The notes beneath the pieces were generated by a model. That model saw only the letters and a list, made by a program, of their open reading frames with translations. It had not been told where the DNA came from and did no database searches. 64,000 nt of DNA, from contig NZ_PPFD01000006.1 of assembly GCF_009653635.1 (NCBI RefSeq), positions 496,001-560,000 on the forward strand, in the 5' to 3' direction. Of this stretch, positions 27,278-36,531 are shown one piece after another (the first letter of the stretch is position 1; each line of letters begins with the position of its first letter). Position numbers and translations under genes: made by a program. The stretch is from Endozoicomonas sp. OPT23 (GTDB taxonomy: Bacteria; Pseudomonadota; Gammaproteobacteria; Pseudomonadales; Endozoicomonadaceae).

Positions 27278-28255
27278 ATGTTCAAAGCTCTGGTACTCGA
27301 ACAGGAAGGTAAAGTTACCTCTTCCTCCATTCAAGAGCTGGACGACAGTCGTTTACCGGAAGGTGAAGTCACTGTCGCAGTTGAATACTCTTCCCTGAAT
27401 TACAAAGACGGTCTGGCCATTACCGGCAAAGGCAGAATAGTTCGCAACTTCCCCATGGTGCCCGGCATTGATTTCGCCGGTACGGTGATTGACTCTGCTG
27501 ACAGCCAGTTTACCGAAGGTGATAAGGTTATCCTGACCGGCTGGGGCGTGGGCGAAAACCATTGGGGCGGCATGGCCCAGAAAGCACGGGTTAAAGCCAG
27601 CCAGCTGGTTAAGATGCCGGAAGATCTGGACAGCCGTAAGGCAATGATGATCGGCACCGCCGGCCTGACCGCCATGCTGTGCGTCATGGCTCTGGAACAG
27701 TCGGGTGTAACACCTGAGCAGGGAGATATTCTGGTTACCGGTGCCAGTGGTGGCGTAGGCAGTGTTTCTATCTCTCTTTTGAAGCAACTTGGTTACAGTG
27801 TCGTAGCTGTTTCCGGACGCGAAGAAAACACTCAGCTGCTGAAAGACCTGGGGGCTAAAGAAGTGCTACCAAGAAGTCGTTTCGAAGAACCGGCTCGGCC
27901 ACTGGACAAGCAACTCTGGGCAGGTGCTATTGATACTGCTGGCAGCAAGGTTCTAGCGAAAGTGCTTTCCGAAATGAACTATGAAGGTACGGTTGCAGCC
28001 TGCGGTCTGGCGGCTGGCTTTGATCTGCCAACCACTGTTATGCCGTTTATTCTGCGTGGTGTGAATCTGCAGGGTGTTGATTCTGTTATGTGTCCACTGG
28101 CTAAACGTACAGAGGCATGGAACCGGGTTGTTAAGCTGCTGCCTGAATCCTATTATGAAGCAGCTTGTACGGAAGTTTCTCTTGAAGAGACAGCCGAACA
28201 GGCTGAAGCCATTACTAATGGCCAGGTAACCGGCAGAGTTCTGATCAGGATCTAG
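27278..28255 (+). CDS. acuI: Acrylyl-CoA reductase (AcuI/YhdH family)
   Basis: This 325-residue zinc-free medium-chain reductase belongs to the YhdH/AcuI group, which reduces toxic acryloyl-CoA to propionyl-CoA with NADPH. Seen are FKALVLEQEGKVTSSSIQEL, SSLNYKDGLAITGKGRIVR, GIDFAGTV, the nucleotide site VTGASGGVGSVSISLLKQLG, and FILRGVNLQGVDSV. ATG 27278 follows CACAGGAG; the open frame upstream (from 27176) is not used. In marine bacteria AcuI can serve DMSP breakdown, but no dmd or ddd gene is in the window, so general acrylate detoxification is the safer call. Confidence 0.93.
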   Translation: MFKALVLEQEGKVTSSSIQELDDSRLPEGEVTVAVEYSSLNYKDGLAITGKGRIVRNFPMVPGIDFAGTVIDSADSQFTEGDKVILTGWGVGENHWGGMAQKARVKASQLVKMPEDLDSRKAMMIGTAGLTAMLCVMALEQSGVTPEQGDILVTGASGGVGSVSISLLKQLGYSVVAVSGREENTQLLKDLGAKEVLPRSRFEEPARPLDKQLWAGAIDTAGSKVLAKVLSEMNYEGTVAACGLAAGFDLPTTVMPFILRGVNLQGVDSVMCPLAKRTEAWNRVVKLLPESYYEAACTEVSLEETAEQAEAITNGQVTGRVLIRI

Positions 28256-28447
28256 AACTTGCCAGGCAGGGTCTTCAGCATTCCAGTAGGCCCTGCATCA
28301 TCACCTAACCGAAATATCTCCCCCCACTCCTTCGGGCTTTCCTCTATTCAGTTGAAAAACCCCAGATCTCATCCAGTATTAGTGCGTAAATACAAAAAGC
28401 GATGTTAGTGCAATAGTCTTTCCACCCATCCACCACGAACCCTCTTC

Positions 28448-29890
28448 ATGAATATACGCCCGGTACTCCACGTCATAGGTCTGTTTTTGATGGTACTGTC
28501 AGTACTTATGCTGCTACCGGCCTTTTATGATGCACTCACCCATGCAGGTGGCAGTCAGGCTTTTCTTCTTTCCGCAGCCATTACCTTTTTCAGCGGCTTG
28601 CCGCTGTTCTGGTTTTATCGTGACGCTGACTTCCAGCTGAAATCACGCCAGATTTTTCTGCTGACAAATCTTTCCTGGCTGGCTGTTAGTTCATTTTCTG
28701 CCTTACCCCTGTTTTTCCTGCTGAACATCAGTTACACCGATGCTTTTTTTGAGACTATGTCAGGCATCACGACAACTGGCTCAACCGTATTAAGCGGACT
28801 GGATTCTATGAACACTGGCGCCCTGCTTTGGCGATCACTTCTTCAGTGGCTAGGCGGCATAGGCTTTATTGTTTTGGCTATCGCTATTCTGCCGTTTTTG
28901 AAAGTTGGTGGTATGCGGCTGTTTCAGAGTGAATCATCCGACTGGTCTGATAAAGCCATGCCTCGCTCCGGCAGCATAGCCAAACGAGTCGTTATTATTT
29001 ATCTCGGATTAACCATTCTCTGCGCCTATTTCTACTTTCTGGGCGGTATGAATGCTTTCGAATCAATCAACCACGCCATGACCACCCTTTCCACTGGTGG
29101 TTACTCCACCTCGGATAACTCCATGGCTCACTTCAGCAATCCCTTTATTTATTGGGTCAGTACGATTTTCATGCTACTGGGCGGACTGCCTTTTGTGTTA
29201 TTTGTGAAATGCCTTCGTGGAGACATTGATGCACTCACCAAAGACAATCAGGTTCAGGCGTTTGTTAATTTCCTTTTAGTGCTGTGGTTTTTCTTCAGTA
29301 TCTGGCTGTTCACCAACAGCGATTACAGCCTGTTCGAATCTCTTACTCTGGTCGCTTTTAACACCACTTCCGTTATCACCACTACAGGCTTTGCCCTGAC
29401 AGATTACACCCTATGGGGAGGCTTTGCCGCGACACTGTTTTTTATGCTGACTTTTGTCGGCGGCTGTTCTGGCTCAACGACTGGGGGCGTAAAAATATTC
29501 CGCTTTCAGATAGGTGCAAAACTGCTTCGAATTCAACTGAAACAACTTATGCATCCAAGAGCCTGCTTTGTTCAGAGTTATAATGGTCAGCAGATTACCG
29601 GTGATATTTTGCGTTCACTGATAGCCTTCAGTTTCTTCTTCGCGCTTTTAACTACTGTGCTGACATTACTGCTGAGCTTGATGGGACTGGACCTGATTAC
29701 TGCACTGAGTGGTGCCGCCACGGCCATTGCCAATGTTGGCCCGGGTCTTGGTGACATCATTGGCCCGGCAGGCAACTTCGCCACCCTGCCCGATGCGGCA
29801 AAATGGCTATTAAGTATTGGTATGTTAATGGGACGGTTGGAAGTTATTACCGTTCTAGTGCTATTTACTCCTGACTTCTGGCACGACTAA
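28448..29890 (+). CDS. trkH: Trk-type potassium uptake channel subunit TrkH
   Basis: This 480-residue inner membrane protein is the K+-translocating subunit that works with the NAD-binding regulator TrkA (not in the window). The four pore loops are visible: GITTTGSTVLSG, TLSTGGYSTSDNS, VITTTGFALTDY and AIANVGPGLGD. The family hallmark GGCSGSTTGGVKIFRFQ is present. About ten membrane helices are predicted. The length is close to E. coli TrkH (483). It is monocistronic. Confidence 0.96.
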   Translation: MNIRPVLHVIGLFLMVLSVLMLLPAFYDALTHAGGSQAFLLSAAITFFSGLPLFWFYRDADFQLKSRQIFLLTNLSWLAVSSFSALPLFFLLNISYTDAFFETMSGITTTGSTVLSGLDSMNTGALLWRSLLQWLGGIGFIVLAIAILPFLKVGGMRLFQSESSDWSDKAMPRSGSIAKRVVIIYLGLTILCAYFYFLGGMNAFESINHAMTTLSTGGYSTSDNSMAHFSNPFIYWVSTIFMLLGGLPFVLFVKCLRGDIDALTKDNQVQAFVNFLLVLWFFFSIWLFTNSDYSLFESLTLVAFNTTSVITTTGFALTDYTLWGGFAATLFFMLTFVGGCSGSTTGGVKIFRFQIGAKLLRIQLKQLMHPRACFVQSYNGQQITGDILRSLIAFSFFFALLTTVLTLLLSLMGLDLITALSGAATAIANVGPGLGDIIGPAGNFATLPDAAKWLLSIGMLMGRLEVITVLVLFTPDFWHD

Positions 29891-29909
29891 TCCTATAGAA
29901 TCTTCTGCT

Positions 29910-29939
29910 CACATAAATCAATAAGCATATATTTATGTG
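29910..29939. terminator. AT-rich hairpin after trkH
   Basis: CACATAAAT (29910-29918) pairs with ATTTATGTG (29931-29939). It may end the trkH transcript, though it lacks GC pairs and a clean U-tract. Confidence 0.35.
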
Positions 29940-30006
29940 AACATTTATATTGAACCATGGTCTTAAAAGAGGAACCCATAAAACAAAATAGACAAGGAGG
30001 TACCCA

Positions 30007-30603
30007 ATGGAACCATCTACTCTCACCGGTGCAGTATCGAGTCTACCATCCCTATCTGCGTGCAAGGAAGTGCTTGGCTACTGTGCAGGCTATGCGGTAT
30101 CTACTCTTCAGAGTACAACTGACTACGTTGCGAAAACCGCTTCTTTTCTGGGGATGCCTACTTTGGCACAAGGCGCTAAAGCCTACTCCTTATCTTGCGG
30201 AATTATCGCTCTACCGGTTGCACTGCCTATTTTAAATTATTATCAGGGTCGGAAGACTGACCAGGCTGAGATCCAAGCTTGTAAAATCAGGCAGCAGCTA
30301 AATGTAGGTCCTAAAGGCGGACTCCACAAGATACAGAAAGAGCTGCTCCAGGAAAAAGCAAATGAACAATCAGAAGAAGCAAACAAAAAAAAGATATTCG
30401 ATAAAGGCTTGATGTTTCAGGCATTGTTTTTCTCTGCTTTTTCTTTATATATGCTTTCAGGATCCGGGATTGCGCTGACGGCTGGCACAGCCATTTTAAG
30501 CGGATTAAATACCGTTGCTGGTACATATCTTGATAAGGCTCTCACCGAACGACGAGCCACCTTGCTCAATCATGCAGCAAATAATATTAATAACCTGAAG
30601 TAG
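30007..30603 (+). CDS. Small membrane protein of unknown function
   Basis: I do not recognise this 198-residue protein. It has two hydrophobic stretches near residues 60-80 (LSCGIIALPVALPILNYY) and 135-165 (LMFQALFFSAFSLYMLSG, IALTAGTAILSGLNTVAG), separated by a Lys/Glu/Gln-rich, probably coiled-coil segment (LHKIQKELLQEKANEQSEE). A hairpin-in-membrane topology is likely. The ribosome site AGGAGGT, 6 bases before ATG, is the strongest in the window, implying high translation. It is AT-richer than trkH, lies between two hairpins, and looks like a lineage-specific gene. Confidence 0.7.
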   Translation: MEPSTLTGAVSSLPSLSACKEVLGYCAGYAVSTLQSTTDYVAKTASFLGMPTLAQGAKAYSLSCGIIALPVALPILNYYQGRKTDQAEIQACKIRQQLNVGPKGGLHKIQKELLQEKANEQSEEANKKKIFDKGLMFQALFFSAFSLYMLSGSGIALTAGTAILSGLNTVAGTYLDKALTERRATLLNHAANNINNLK

Positions 30604-30613
30604 TCTATTCAAT

Positions 30614-30650
30614 ACCAGAGAGCATTCGCCATTTGAGAGCGCTCTCTGGT
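30614..30650 (+). terminator. Hairpin after the 30007 gene
   Basis: ACCAGAGAGC (30614-30623) pairs perfectly with GCTCTCTGGT (30641-30650), 10 bases after the stop codon. No U-tract follows. Nothing else stands out up to 30888. Confidence 0.5.
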
Positions 30651-30888
30651 CACTACTTACCTTGTTAAAGCCTTGTCACAATTTTATCTGCTCTTTCTAC
30701 TTCTTCGAACTAGAATTTTCCTGAAACTCAATAATATGTCGTCAACTGCAGTCAACCACCGCTCATAAAGTTGCATTAAGCTACCTGCTTATATAGACAT
30801 TAATATCTGGCACTGACTTTTATCGAAGTTATACCGCTTCTTTCAAAGCATGGACCGCCCTGATCAATTAATTTCACAAGGAAACCAA

Positions 30889-31929
30889 GTGAATAAAATC
30901 ATTTCGCCTCTTCTATTGCTATGCAGTGTATTACTCATAACAGGGTGCAAAAGCTCTGGCAGTTCTTCTTCAGGCAGTGACTCAGGCCAAACTCAGGAGA
31001 CACCAGCCTCAAACAATGATGGTGGCTTTACTTCAGATGATCCCCGCTGGAACATCGATAATTATCGTGGCCGTACAGTCAACTCAGAGTCATTGTACGG
31101 TTTATGGGTTCTTACCGGAGATGATACCGTCTCTGTCACTACTGACTTAGCCAATGACAGCGGCACTGGAAAGCGACGAATGTTCTTTACTATTCGCCCA
31201 ACACTTACAGCGGGCGAAAGTCAGGTGCGTCTCTGCTTCGTCGGCGACAGTTGGTTTACCTATGACGGTGTTGCTCCTGACATTCTCGTTGATGGTCAGG
31301 GCGAAGGAATTACTGTTGATTCGACCTTGGTAACAGACACCGATGATGTTCGTATGAATATGACCGTTCAGGTACTTACAAATGACGGTGAAGGCAATAG
31401 TTCAAACTTTAGCGGTGATTATAAAGCTATTAAGATAGCTGACAGCACGGCTGCCAACCTTGGTAAGTTAACCATTTCAAGTCGAATTATCGATTATAGT
31501 GCCGCCGACTCCGTGACGCTTAAAAGCATGTTCGACAACCTGGAAACATCTGTCGGCTGCGCAACTGAAACAGATATGCCTTTCATTGCTGCTGCTTCTT
31601 CAGGAGGATATGTTCCAACTCAGGATGTGGATCAGGTTTTGAACGCTATTGAACGTGTTGAACACACCTTTCTTGGCTTCAATGAAGGCTGGCTAGAGCT
31701 CAGAAAAATTCATACGACGACTGGTAGTATGGGTTTTTTTACTCACTCAGAGCCTGAGCCTGAAACAGAAGACCACTACATCGCTGTAGGGAGCAGCAGG
31801 GACAACATCTATGATTTCAGTGAGCGTTCAGTGAATAATCTTGACGCGAGAATAAGATCAGAAAACCATTTATCTATAGACAACCTGAATGAATCACTGA
31901 CAGCAGAGTTTGATCTCGACTTTCCATAA
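30889..31929 (+). CDS. Lipoprotein of unknown function
   Basis: The start is GTG 30889 with CAAGGA 7 bases upstream (346 residues); an in-frame ATG at 30850 lacks a ribosome site. The signal peptide ends in the lipobox LLITGC, so the protein is lipid-anchored. A low-complexity Ser/Gly linker (KSSGSSSSGSDSGQ) follows, then an all-beta-looking body with many Asp, Ser and Thr residues. Two Cys residues (VRLCFVGD and SVGCATET) may form a disulfide. The Asp residue just after the lipobox pattern is absent (Lys at +2), so transport to the outer membrane is expected. No family was recognised. Confidence 0.78.
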   Translation: MNKIISPLLLLCSVLLITGCKSSGSSSSGSDSGQTQETPASNNDGGFTSDDPRWNIDNYRGRTVNSESLYGLWVLTGDDTVSVTTDLANDSGTGKRRMFFTIRPTLTAGESQVRLCFVGDSWFTYDGVAPDILVDGQGEGITVDSTLVTDTDDVRMNMTVQVLTNDGEGNSSNFSGDYKAIKIADSTAANLGKLTISSRIIDYSAADSVTLKSMFDNLETSVGCATETDMPFIAAASSGGYVPTQDVDQVLNAIERVEHTFLGFNEGWLELRKIHTTTGSMGFFTHSEPEPETEDHYIAVGSSRDNIYDFSERSVNNLDARIRSENHLSIDNLNESLTAEFDLDFP

Positions 31930-31943
31930 TTCGTTTCCATCAA

Positions 31944-31973
31944 GCCTGAGTCAGATAACCAACTGACTCAGGC
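31944..31973 (+). terminator. Terminator of the lipoprotein gene
   Basis: GCCTGAGTCAG (31944-31954) pairs perfectly with CTGACTCAGGC (31963-31973), followed by ACTCTTTAC. The U-tract is weak but the stem is strong. Confidence 0.7.
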
Positions 31974-32166
31974 ACTCTTTACAATGTCCTTTCAATACTA
32001 CCAAGTTCTAAAAAATCAGGTTATTATTCGACTGCAGCTTACCCGGCTGCGTTTGTCGTTTCGTATATTTCAGCGCCACCTCTGCTGAATACTTACACAG
32101 TGTCTGCCATCAAAGACCAACGACACCTGGCAATTACCCTATTTATCTCGTGTAGTCGGAGTACAT

Positions 32167-33657
32167 ATGAAACGAGAACAATGGGCCACACGCACCGGGT
32201 TTATTCTGGCAGCAGTGGGCTCGGCTATCGGCCTTGGCAATATCTGGCGTTTCCCTTACATGGCCTATGAAAATGGCGGGGGCGCATTCCTTATTCCTTA
32301 TTTCTTCGCGATGCTCACCGCAGGCATTCCATTTATTATTATGGAATTCGGCCTAGGTCAAAAGCTTCGTGGTTCTGCACCAGCCGTCTTTTCCCGCATC
32401 AGTCCAAAACTGGAAATCCTTGGCTGGTTCCAGGTATTAATAGCTGCTGTTATCGCCGTTTATTACGTAGCTGTTATTGGCTGGGCTATTTCCTATCTGG
32501 GTTTCTCTTTCACCCAGAGCTGGGGTCCTGATGCAAACGCCTTCTTCTTTGGCGAGTACCTGAATCTGGGCGACGACAACAGCCCATCTGCGCTGGGCTC
32601 CCTGCAATGGCATATTGTTGTACCGGTGATTATCGCCTGGGCAGTAAGTTTCTACGCTACGTTCACTGGCGTTAAAGGCGGCATTGAACGTTTAAGCAAA
32701 GTAATGATGCCACTGCTGTTCGTTATGGTTCTGATTTTGACCATTCGCGTAGTGATGCTGCCTGGTGCGGCTGAAGGCCTGAACTGGCTGTTCAAACCGG
32801 ACTTCAGTGCTCTGACTGATCCAAAAGTATGGTCAGCGGCTTACGGTCAGATTTTCTTCTCGCTCAGTGTTGGCTTTGCCATCATGATTGCTTACTCCAG
32901 CTACCTGCCAGAGAAGTCTGACATCAACAACAACGCCATGATGACCGTATTCATCAACTGCGGTTTCTCGCTGCTGGCCGGTGTTCTGATCTTCTCTGTA
33001 CTGGGTTATATGGCTCAACAGAAAGGTGTTGCCCTGACTGAAGTGGTTAGCGCTGGCGTTGGTCTGGCCTTTGTTACTCTGCCTTCCGCTATCGATTTAC
33101 TACCACTGCCATGGTTGCTCGGTCCTGCGTTGTTCCTGGCACTGGTTGTTGCCGGCATGAGCTCTCATATCTCAATCATGGAAGCGATCATCTCTTCCGC
33201 GATCGACAAGATGGGCTGGACGCGCAAGAAAGCCGCTTCCGTTATTTGCGGCTCAGGTCTGGTTCTGTCGCTGCTGTTTGCTACTAACGGCGGTCTGTTG
33301 TTGCTGGATATTGTTGATTACTACATCAATAACGTTGCTCTACTGGGCAGCTGCCTGGCTGAACTGTTCCTGATGGCATGGGTGTACAAGAAACTGCCTG
33401 AACTGAGAAGTCACGTAAACTCTGTGTCTGACTTCAGCATTGGCACATGGTGGCAGTACACCATCAGCTTTATCTGCGTTGGTCTGCTGACTCTGATCGT
33501 CGGCAACAACCTGGTGACCGCAGTCAGCGAAAATTACGCCGGCTATGCTACCAGCGACCAATTACTGTTTGGCTGGGGTCTGTTGACCCTGATGCTAGCT
33601 GGCAGCGCTTTTATCGCCAGCCGTAACAATCAATATTCACTGGTTTCCGAGGTATAA
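32167..33657 (+). CDS. Sodium-dependent amino acid transporter, NSS/SNF family
   Basis: This 496-residue transporter has the NSS signature at its start, GSAIGLGNIWRFPYMAYENG then GGAFLIPYF, and about twelve membrane helices of LeuT fold. It should use the Na+ gradient to import an amino acid. The tiny companion gene directly downstream resembles MetS, which in Corynebacterium pairs with MetP for methionine and alanine uptake; the substrate here is therefore probably a small neutral or sulfur amino acid, by inference. The ribosome site GTCGGAG is 5-6 bases upstream. Confidence 0.94.
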   Translation: MKREQWATRTGFILAAVGSAIGLGNIWRFPYMAYENGGGAFLIPYFFAMLTAGIPFIIMEFGLGQKLRGSAPAVFSRISPKLEILGWFQVLIAAVIAVYYVAVIGWAISYLGFSFTQSWGPDANAFFFGEYLNLGDDNSPSALGSLQWHIVVPVIIAWAVSFYATFTGVKGGIERLSKVMMPLLFVMVLILTIRVVMLPGAAEGLNWLFKPDFSALTDPKVWSAAYGQIFFSLSVGFAIMIAYSSYLPEKSDINNNAMMTVFINCGFSLLAGVLIFSVLGYMAQQKGVALTEVVSAGVGLAFVTLPSAIDLLPLPWLLGPALFLALVVAGMSSHISIMEAIISSAIDKMGWTRKKAASVICGSGLVLSLLFATNGGLLLLDIVDYYINNVALLGSCLAELFLMAWVYKKLPELRSHVNSVSDFSIGTWWQYTISFICVGLLTLIVGNNLVTAVSENYAGYATSDQLLFGWGLLTLMLAGSAFIASRNNQYSLVSEV

Positions 33658-33660
33658 GAC

Positions 33661-33753
33661 ATGAGTACTGCTGCTATCGCTATGATGCTGTTCGGATTCG
33701 CTGTCACCTGGGGTGGCGCTATCATCTGCATCCGTAAAGCCATGAAGAGCTGA
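33661..33753 (+). CDS. MetS-like small subunit of the NSS transporter
   Basis: A 30-residue protein begins 3 bases after the transporter stop codon: MSTAAIAMMLFGFAVTWGG, then a short basic tail ending RKAMKS. It is one membrane helix with the conserved Trp-Gly-Gly turn and positive cytoplasmic end that define the methionine/alanine importer small subunits (MetS family). Such subunits are required by, or stabilise, their NSS partner. It is too short for usual gene finders. GAGGTATAAGAC provides its ribosome site inside the end of the transporter gene. Confidence 0.88.
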   Translation: MSTAAIAMMLFGFAVTWGGAIICIRKAMKS

Positions 33754-33761
33754 TTCTTCTG

Positions 33762-33791
33762 TCAGCCCGGGAATTTCTTTTCCCGGGCTGA
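33762..33791 (+). terminator. Terminator of the NSS-MetS operon
   Basis: A perfect 12-base stem (33762-33773 with 33780-33791; core CAGCCCGGGAA) closes a 6-base loop just past the small subunit gene. No long U-tract is present. Confidence 0.7.
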
Positions 33792-34045
33792 TCCATACCG
33801 AACGTTTCCTGCTCTAGCTCCTTTATAGCCTCCACCCATCCCAAAACAGACCTCACAACTTTTATTCCAGCTGTTTCAGTCTGTTATCTGATGTAAATCA
33901 AAACGGGATTTAAGGCACTTCCTGTAGTATCCTTGTTCGCTTATTAGCCATTGAATTTTTTCAGAATAACCAGAGTCTGGCCCTGAAATAATATTATAAA
34001 TTCAATGGATATCAGGAACTACAAGCAGTAATTATTCCTATACAA

Positions 34046-35848
34046 ATGAATGACCTACCAAAGTCACACCTGATCAGCCAAATTCGTGATCGCATCGCTC
34101 GTAATGCCAGCCAGACGGCCATCAAGTACTGCGAGAACGAACAGTGGCAGTCCATGACCTGGCACAGGTTTGGTGACAAAATCGACCAGACTTCCAGAGC
34201 ATTGTTGACAGGCGATCTGCCGGTTCAGTCCAATATCGCCATCTGGTCCCAGAATATGCCGGAATGGACCTTTACTGATCTGGCGGTTTTACAGACTCGC
34301 TGCGTAACGGTTCCTATTTATGCAACCAGTACGGCTGACCAGGCCAGTTACATTCTGAATGAAACTGAAGCACCCGTTCTGTTTGTTGGCGAAGAGACTC
34401 AATACCTTGGCGCATTGGAAATTCTGTCCCAGTGCCCACACCTGAAACTGATCGTGGTGTTTGATGAGACTGTTGACCTCAGAGGTTGCATTAACGCCAT
34501 CCACTTCCATCAGTTCCTGAATATTGCCCCTAAGAAGAGCCCACTGCTGGAAGAGCGACTGGCTTCCCGCAGCATGGATGACCTCTACACTCTCATTTAC
34601 ACTTCGGGTACCACCGGTCAACCTAAAGGGGTGATGCTCGACTTCAACACGCTAAGCTCGGCTCTTGAAGCACATAAAAACCTGATTCATATCGATCATA
34701 CCGATACGTCACTCTGCTTCCTGCCACTCAGTCATATTTTTGAACGAGCCTGGAGCTTCTATGCGCTGAGCATGGGTGCTACCAATTGCTACCTTAACGA
34801 CCCTCAGGCTATCTCCAAAGCACTGCCGGAAGTTAAACCTACCGTTCTCTGCGCTGTCCCCCGTTTTTATGAAAAGATTTACAACGGCGTCCAGGGTATG
34901 TTGCAGCAGTCGTCTTTCACCAAGCGACTGATCTTTAATACTGCACTTAAAATCGGCAATACCCATATGAATCTTCACCGCAAAGGGAAAAACATTCCCG
35001 GCTGGCTGAAGACCTTGAATGGTATAGCTGACAAGATGGTGTTCGGCAAGATTAAAGCCAAGCTCGGTGGCAATATTCGTTTTATGCCTTGTGGCGGCGC
35101 CCGCATTGATGACGACATCTGTCGCTTCTTTCACGCCATGGGCATCAACGTCAAAGTCGGCTACGGCATGACCGAAACCACAGCAACGGTTACCTGCTTC
35201 CGTGACACCGGTTACCAGTTTGGCAGCTGTGGCTCGCCTCTGCCCGGCATACAGGTGAAGATTGGTGAGGGTGGAGAAATTCTTGTTAAAGGCGGCACGG
35301 TTATGAAGGGCTACTACAAAAAGCCCGAAGAAACCGCCAAGACCTTTGACAGCGAAGGTTGGTTAAAAACTGGTGACGCAGGTCTTATTGATGAACACGG
35401 CCAGCTGAGAATTACCGAGCGCATCAAGGAGTTGATGAAAACCTCCAACGGTAAATATATTGCCCCGCAGTATATTGAAGGCACGCTGGGCAAAGACCGT
35501 TTTATTGAGCAGATAGCTATTGTCGCTGACGCCAAGAACTATGTTTCCGCTCTGATTGTTCCCGCTTTCGAAGCGCTTGAAGAACATGCCCGCAGCATCA
35601 ACCTCAAGTACGAAAGTAAAAAGGAACTGATCAAAAACGCCGAAATCAAGGCGATGTTTGAGGAGCGTCTCGACAAGATTCAGGATGAACTGGCAAAGTT
35701 CGAACAGGTAAAGAAGTTCACCCTGCTGCCAAGAGAGTTCTCCATCGAACTGGGTGAAATCACCCCTACTCTGAAACTGCGTCGAAAGATCATCATGGAA
35801 CGTTTCCGCAAGGAAATTGAAGCCATGTATAAGCCAAACAGATCTTGA
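34046..35848 (+). CDS. Long-chain acyl-CoA synthetase (AMP-forming)
   Basis: This 600-residue adenylate-forming ligase activates fatty acids to acyl-CoA. Motifs are the AMP-binding loop LYTLIYTSGTTGQPKGVML, CFLPLSHIFERAW, GYGMTETTATVTC, and the fatty-acid signature SEGWLKTGDAGLIDEHG followed by RITERIKELMKTSNGKYIAPQ. It is closer in form to the FAA1/LC-FACS group (C-terminal KKFTLLPREFSIELGEITPTLKLRR) than to E. coli FadD. It stands alone with a hairpin after it. The upstream region (33792-34045) contains no gene. Confidence 0.94.
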   Translation: MNDLPKSHLISQIRDRIARNASQTAIKYCENEQWQSMTWHRFGDKIDQTSRALLTGDLPVQSNIAIWSQNMPEWTFTDLAVLQTRCVTVPIYATSTADQASYILNETEAPVLFVGEETQYLGALEILSQCPHLKLIVVFDETVDLRGCINAIHFHQFLNIAPKKSPLLEERLASRSMDDLYTLIYTSGTTGQPKGVMLDFNTLSSALEAHKNLIHIDHTDTSLCFLPLSHIFERAWSFYALSMGATNCYLNDPQAISKALPEVKPTVLCAVPRFYEKIYNGVQGMLQQSSFTKRLIFNTALKIGNTHMNLHRKGKNIPGWLKTLNGIADKMVFGKIKAKLGGNIRFMPCGGARIDDDICRFFHAMGINVKVGYGMTETTATVTCFRDTGYQFGSCGSPLPGIQVKIGEGGEILVKGGTVMKGYYKKPEETAKTFDSEGWLKTGDAGLIDEHGQLRITERIKELMKTSNGKYIAPQYIEGTLGKDRFIEQIAIVADAKNYVSALIVPAFEALEEHARSINLKYESKKELIKNAEIKAMFEERLDKIQDELAKFEQVKKFTLLPREFSIELGEITPTLKLRRKIIMERFRKEIEAMYKPNRS

Positions 35849-35854
35849 TTGACC

Positions 35855-35880
35855 TCGGGTCTGATCACCATCAGGCCCGA
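35855..35880 (+). terminator. Hairpin after the acyl-CoA synthetase gene
   Basis: TCGGGTCTGAT (35855-35865) pairs with ATCAGGCCCGA (35870-35880) with one G-U pair and a 4-base loop, 6 bases after the stop. The following bases are TTCCC, not a U-run. Confidence 0.6.
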
Positions 35881-35942
35881 TTCCCACCTATACTGTCCCA
35901 ACTATTTTCTTTCTCGTCCAAATTCAAATCAGGAATGTGTGT

Positions 35943-36500
35943 ATGCCTTTATTTTCACGGTATCTGATGATTATCACGATATTGCTGAGCACTGCTGCGC
36001 TTGCACAAGATCAGGTTGTTCAACTGGATACGGGTCAACAGGTAATTCTGCATAATAATTTCACATGGGAATACCTTTCTGCGGATGAAAGCAGCCATCT
36101 GGACAGACCGGCTACCCTTTCTATCCCACTGAATTCTAAAAACAGACAGGTCAGGGTTGTGCCAGGTGAAACCATGAGCCTGCTGCAACTGACCCGTTCC
36201 GGACTGGACTTGCTGTTGGCAAACCCTGAATACCAGAGTAACCAGTTAGTTATAACCACCAATTTGACCAATCAGGGAACAGCCTCAATTATTCGTGCCG
36301 TAATTGAATATCGGATAATGGACGCTGAGAACAAAGTACTGGATAGTGGCAGACAGGTCGTATGGCAATCGATCAAAAGATTATCCAGCAGTTACTTAAG
36401 AGCCGGAACAATCGAGACCGGAAATCAGTTGAAATTCAACGTACCCAAGAAAGATCAATACTGGCTTGAAGCCAGTATTGATGAAGTAGAAGTTCGCTAG
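35943..36500 (+). CDS. DUF3157-like exported protein
   Basis: The protein (185 residues from ATG 35943, AGGA 8 bases upstream) has a signal peptide (LMIITILLSTAALA) ending before QDQVVQLDTGQQVILHNNFTWEYL. That opening resembles DUF3157 proteins found in marine gammaproteobacteria. The rest is beta-rich, resembling a small immunoglobulin-like or FxLYD-like fold: NQLVITTNLTNQGTASIIRAVIEY. The function is unknown. The last codons form a striking perfect hairpin at 36454-36482. Confidence 0.72.
   Translation: MPLFSRYLMIITILLSTAALAQDQVVQLDTGQQVILHNNFTWEYLSADESSHLDRPATLSIPLNSKNRQVRVVPGETMSLLQLTRSGLDLLLANPEYQSNQLVITTNLTNQGTASIIRAVIEYRIMDAENKVLDSGRQVVWQSIKRLSSSYLRAGTIETGNQLKFNVPKKDQYWLEASIDEVEVR
36454..36482. 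terminator. Perfect 13-bp hairpin within the end of the DUF3157-like gene
   Basis: ATCAATACTGGCT (36454-36466) and its exact complement (36470-36482) are separated by TGA. It ends 18 bases before the stop codon and faces the 3' end of the MFS gene 31 bases beyond, so it may terminate the opposing transcript or protect the mRNA end. Confidence 0.5.
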
Positions 36501-36531
36501 CTTTATGTCTATACCCGCTGAGGCAGCTCTG

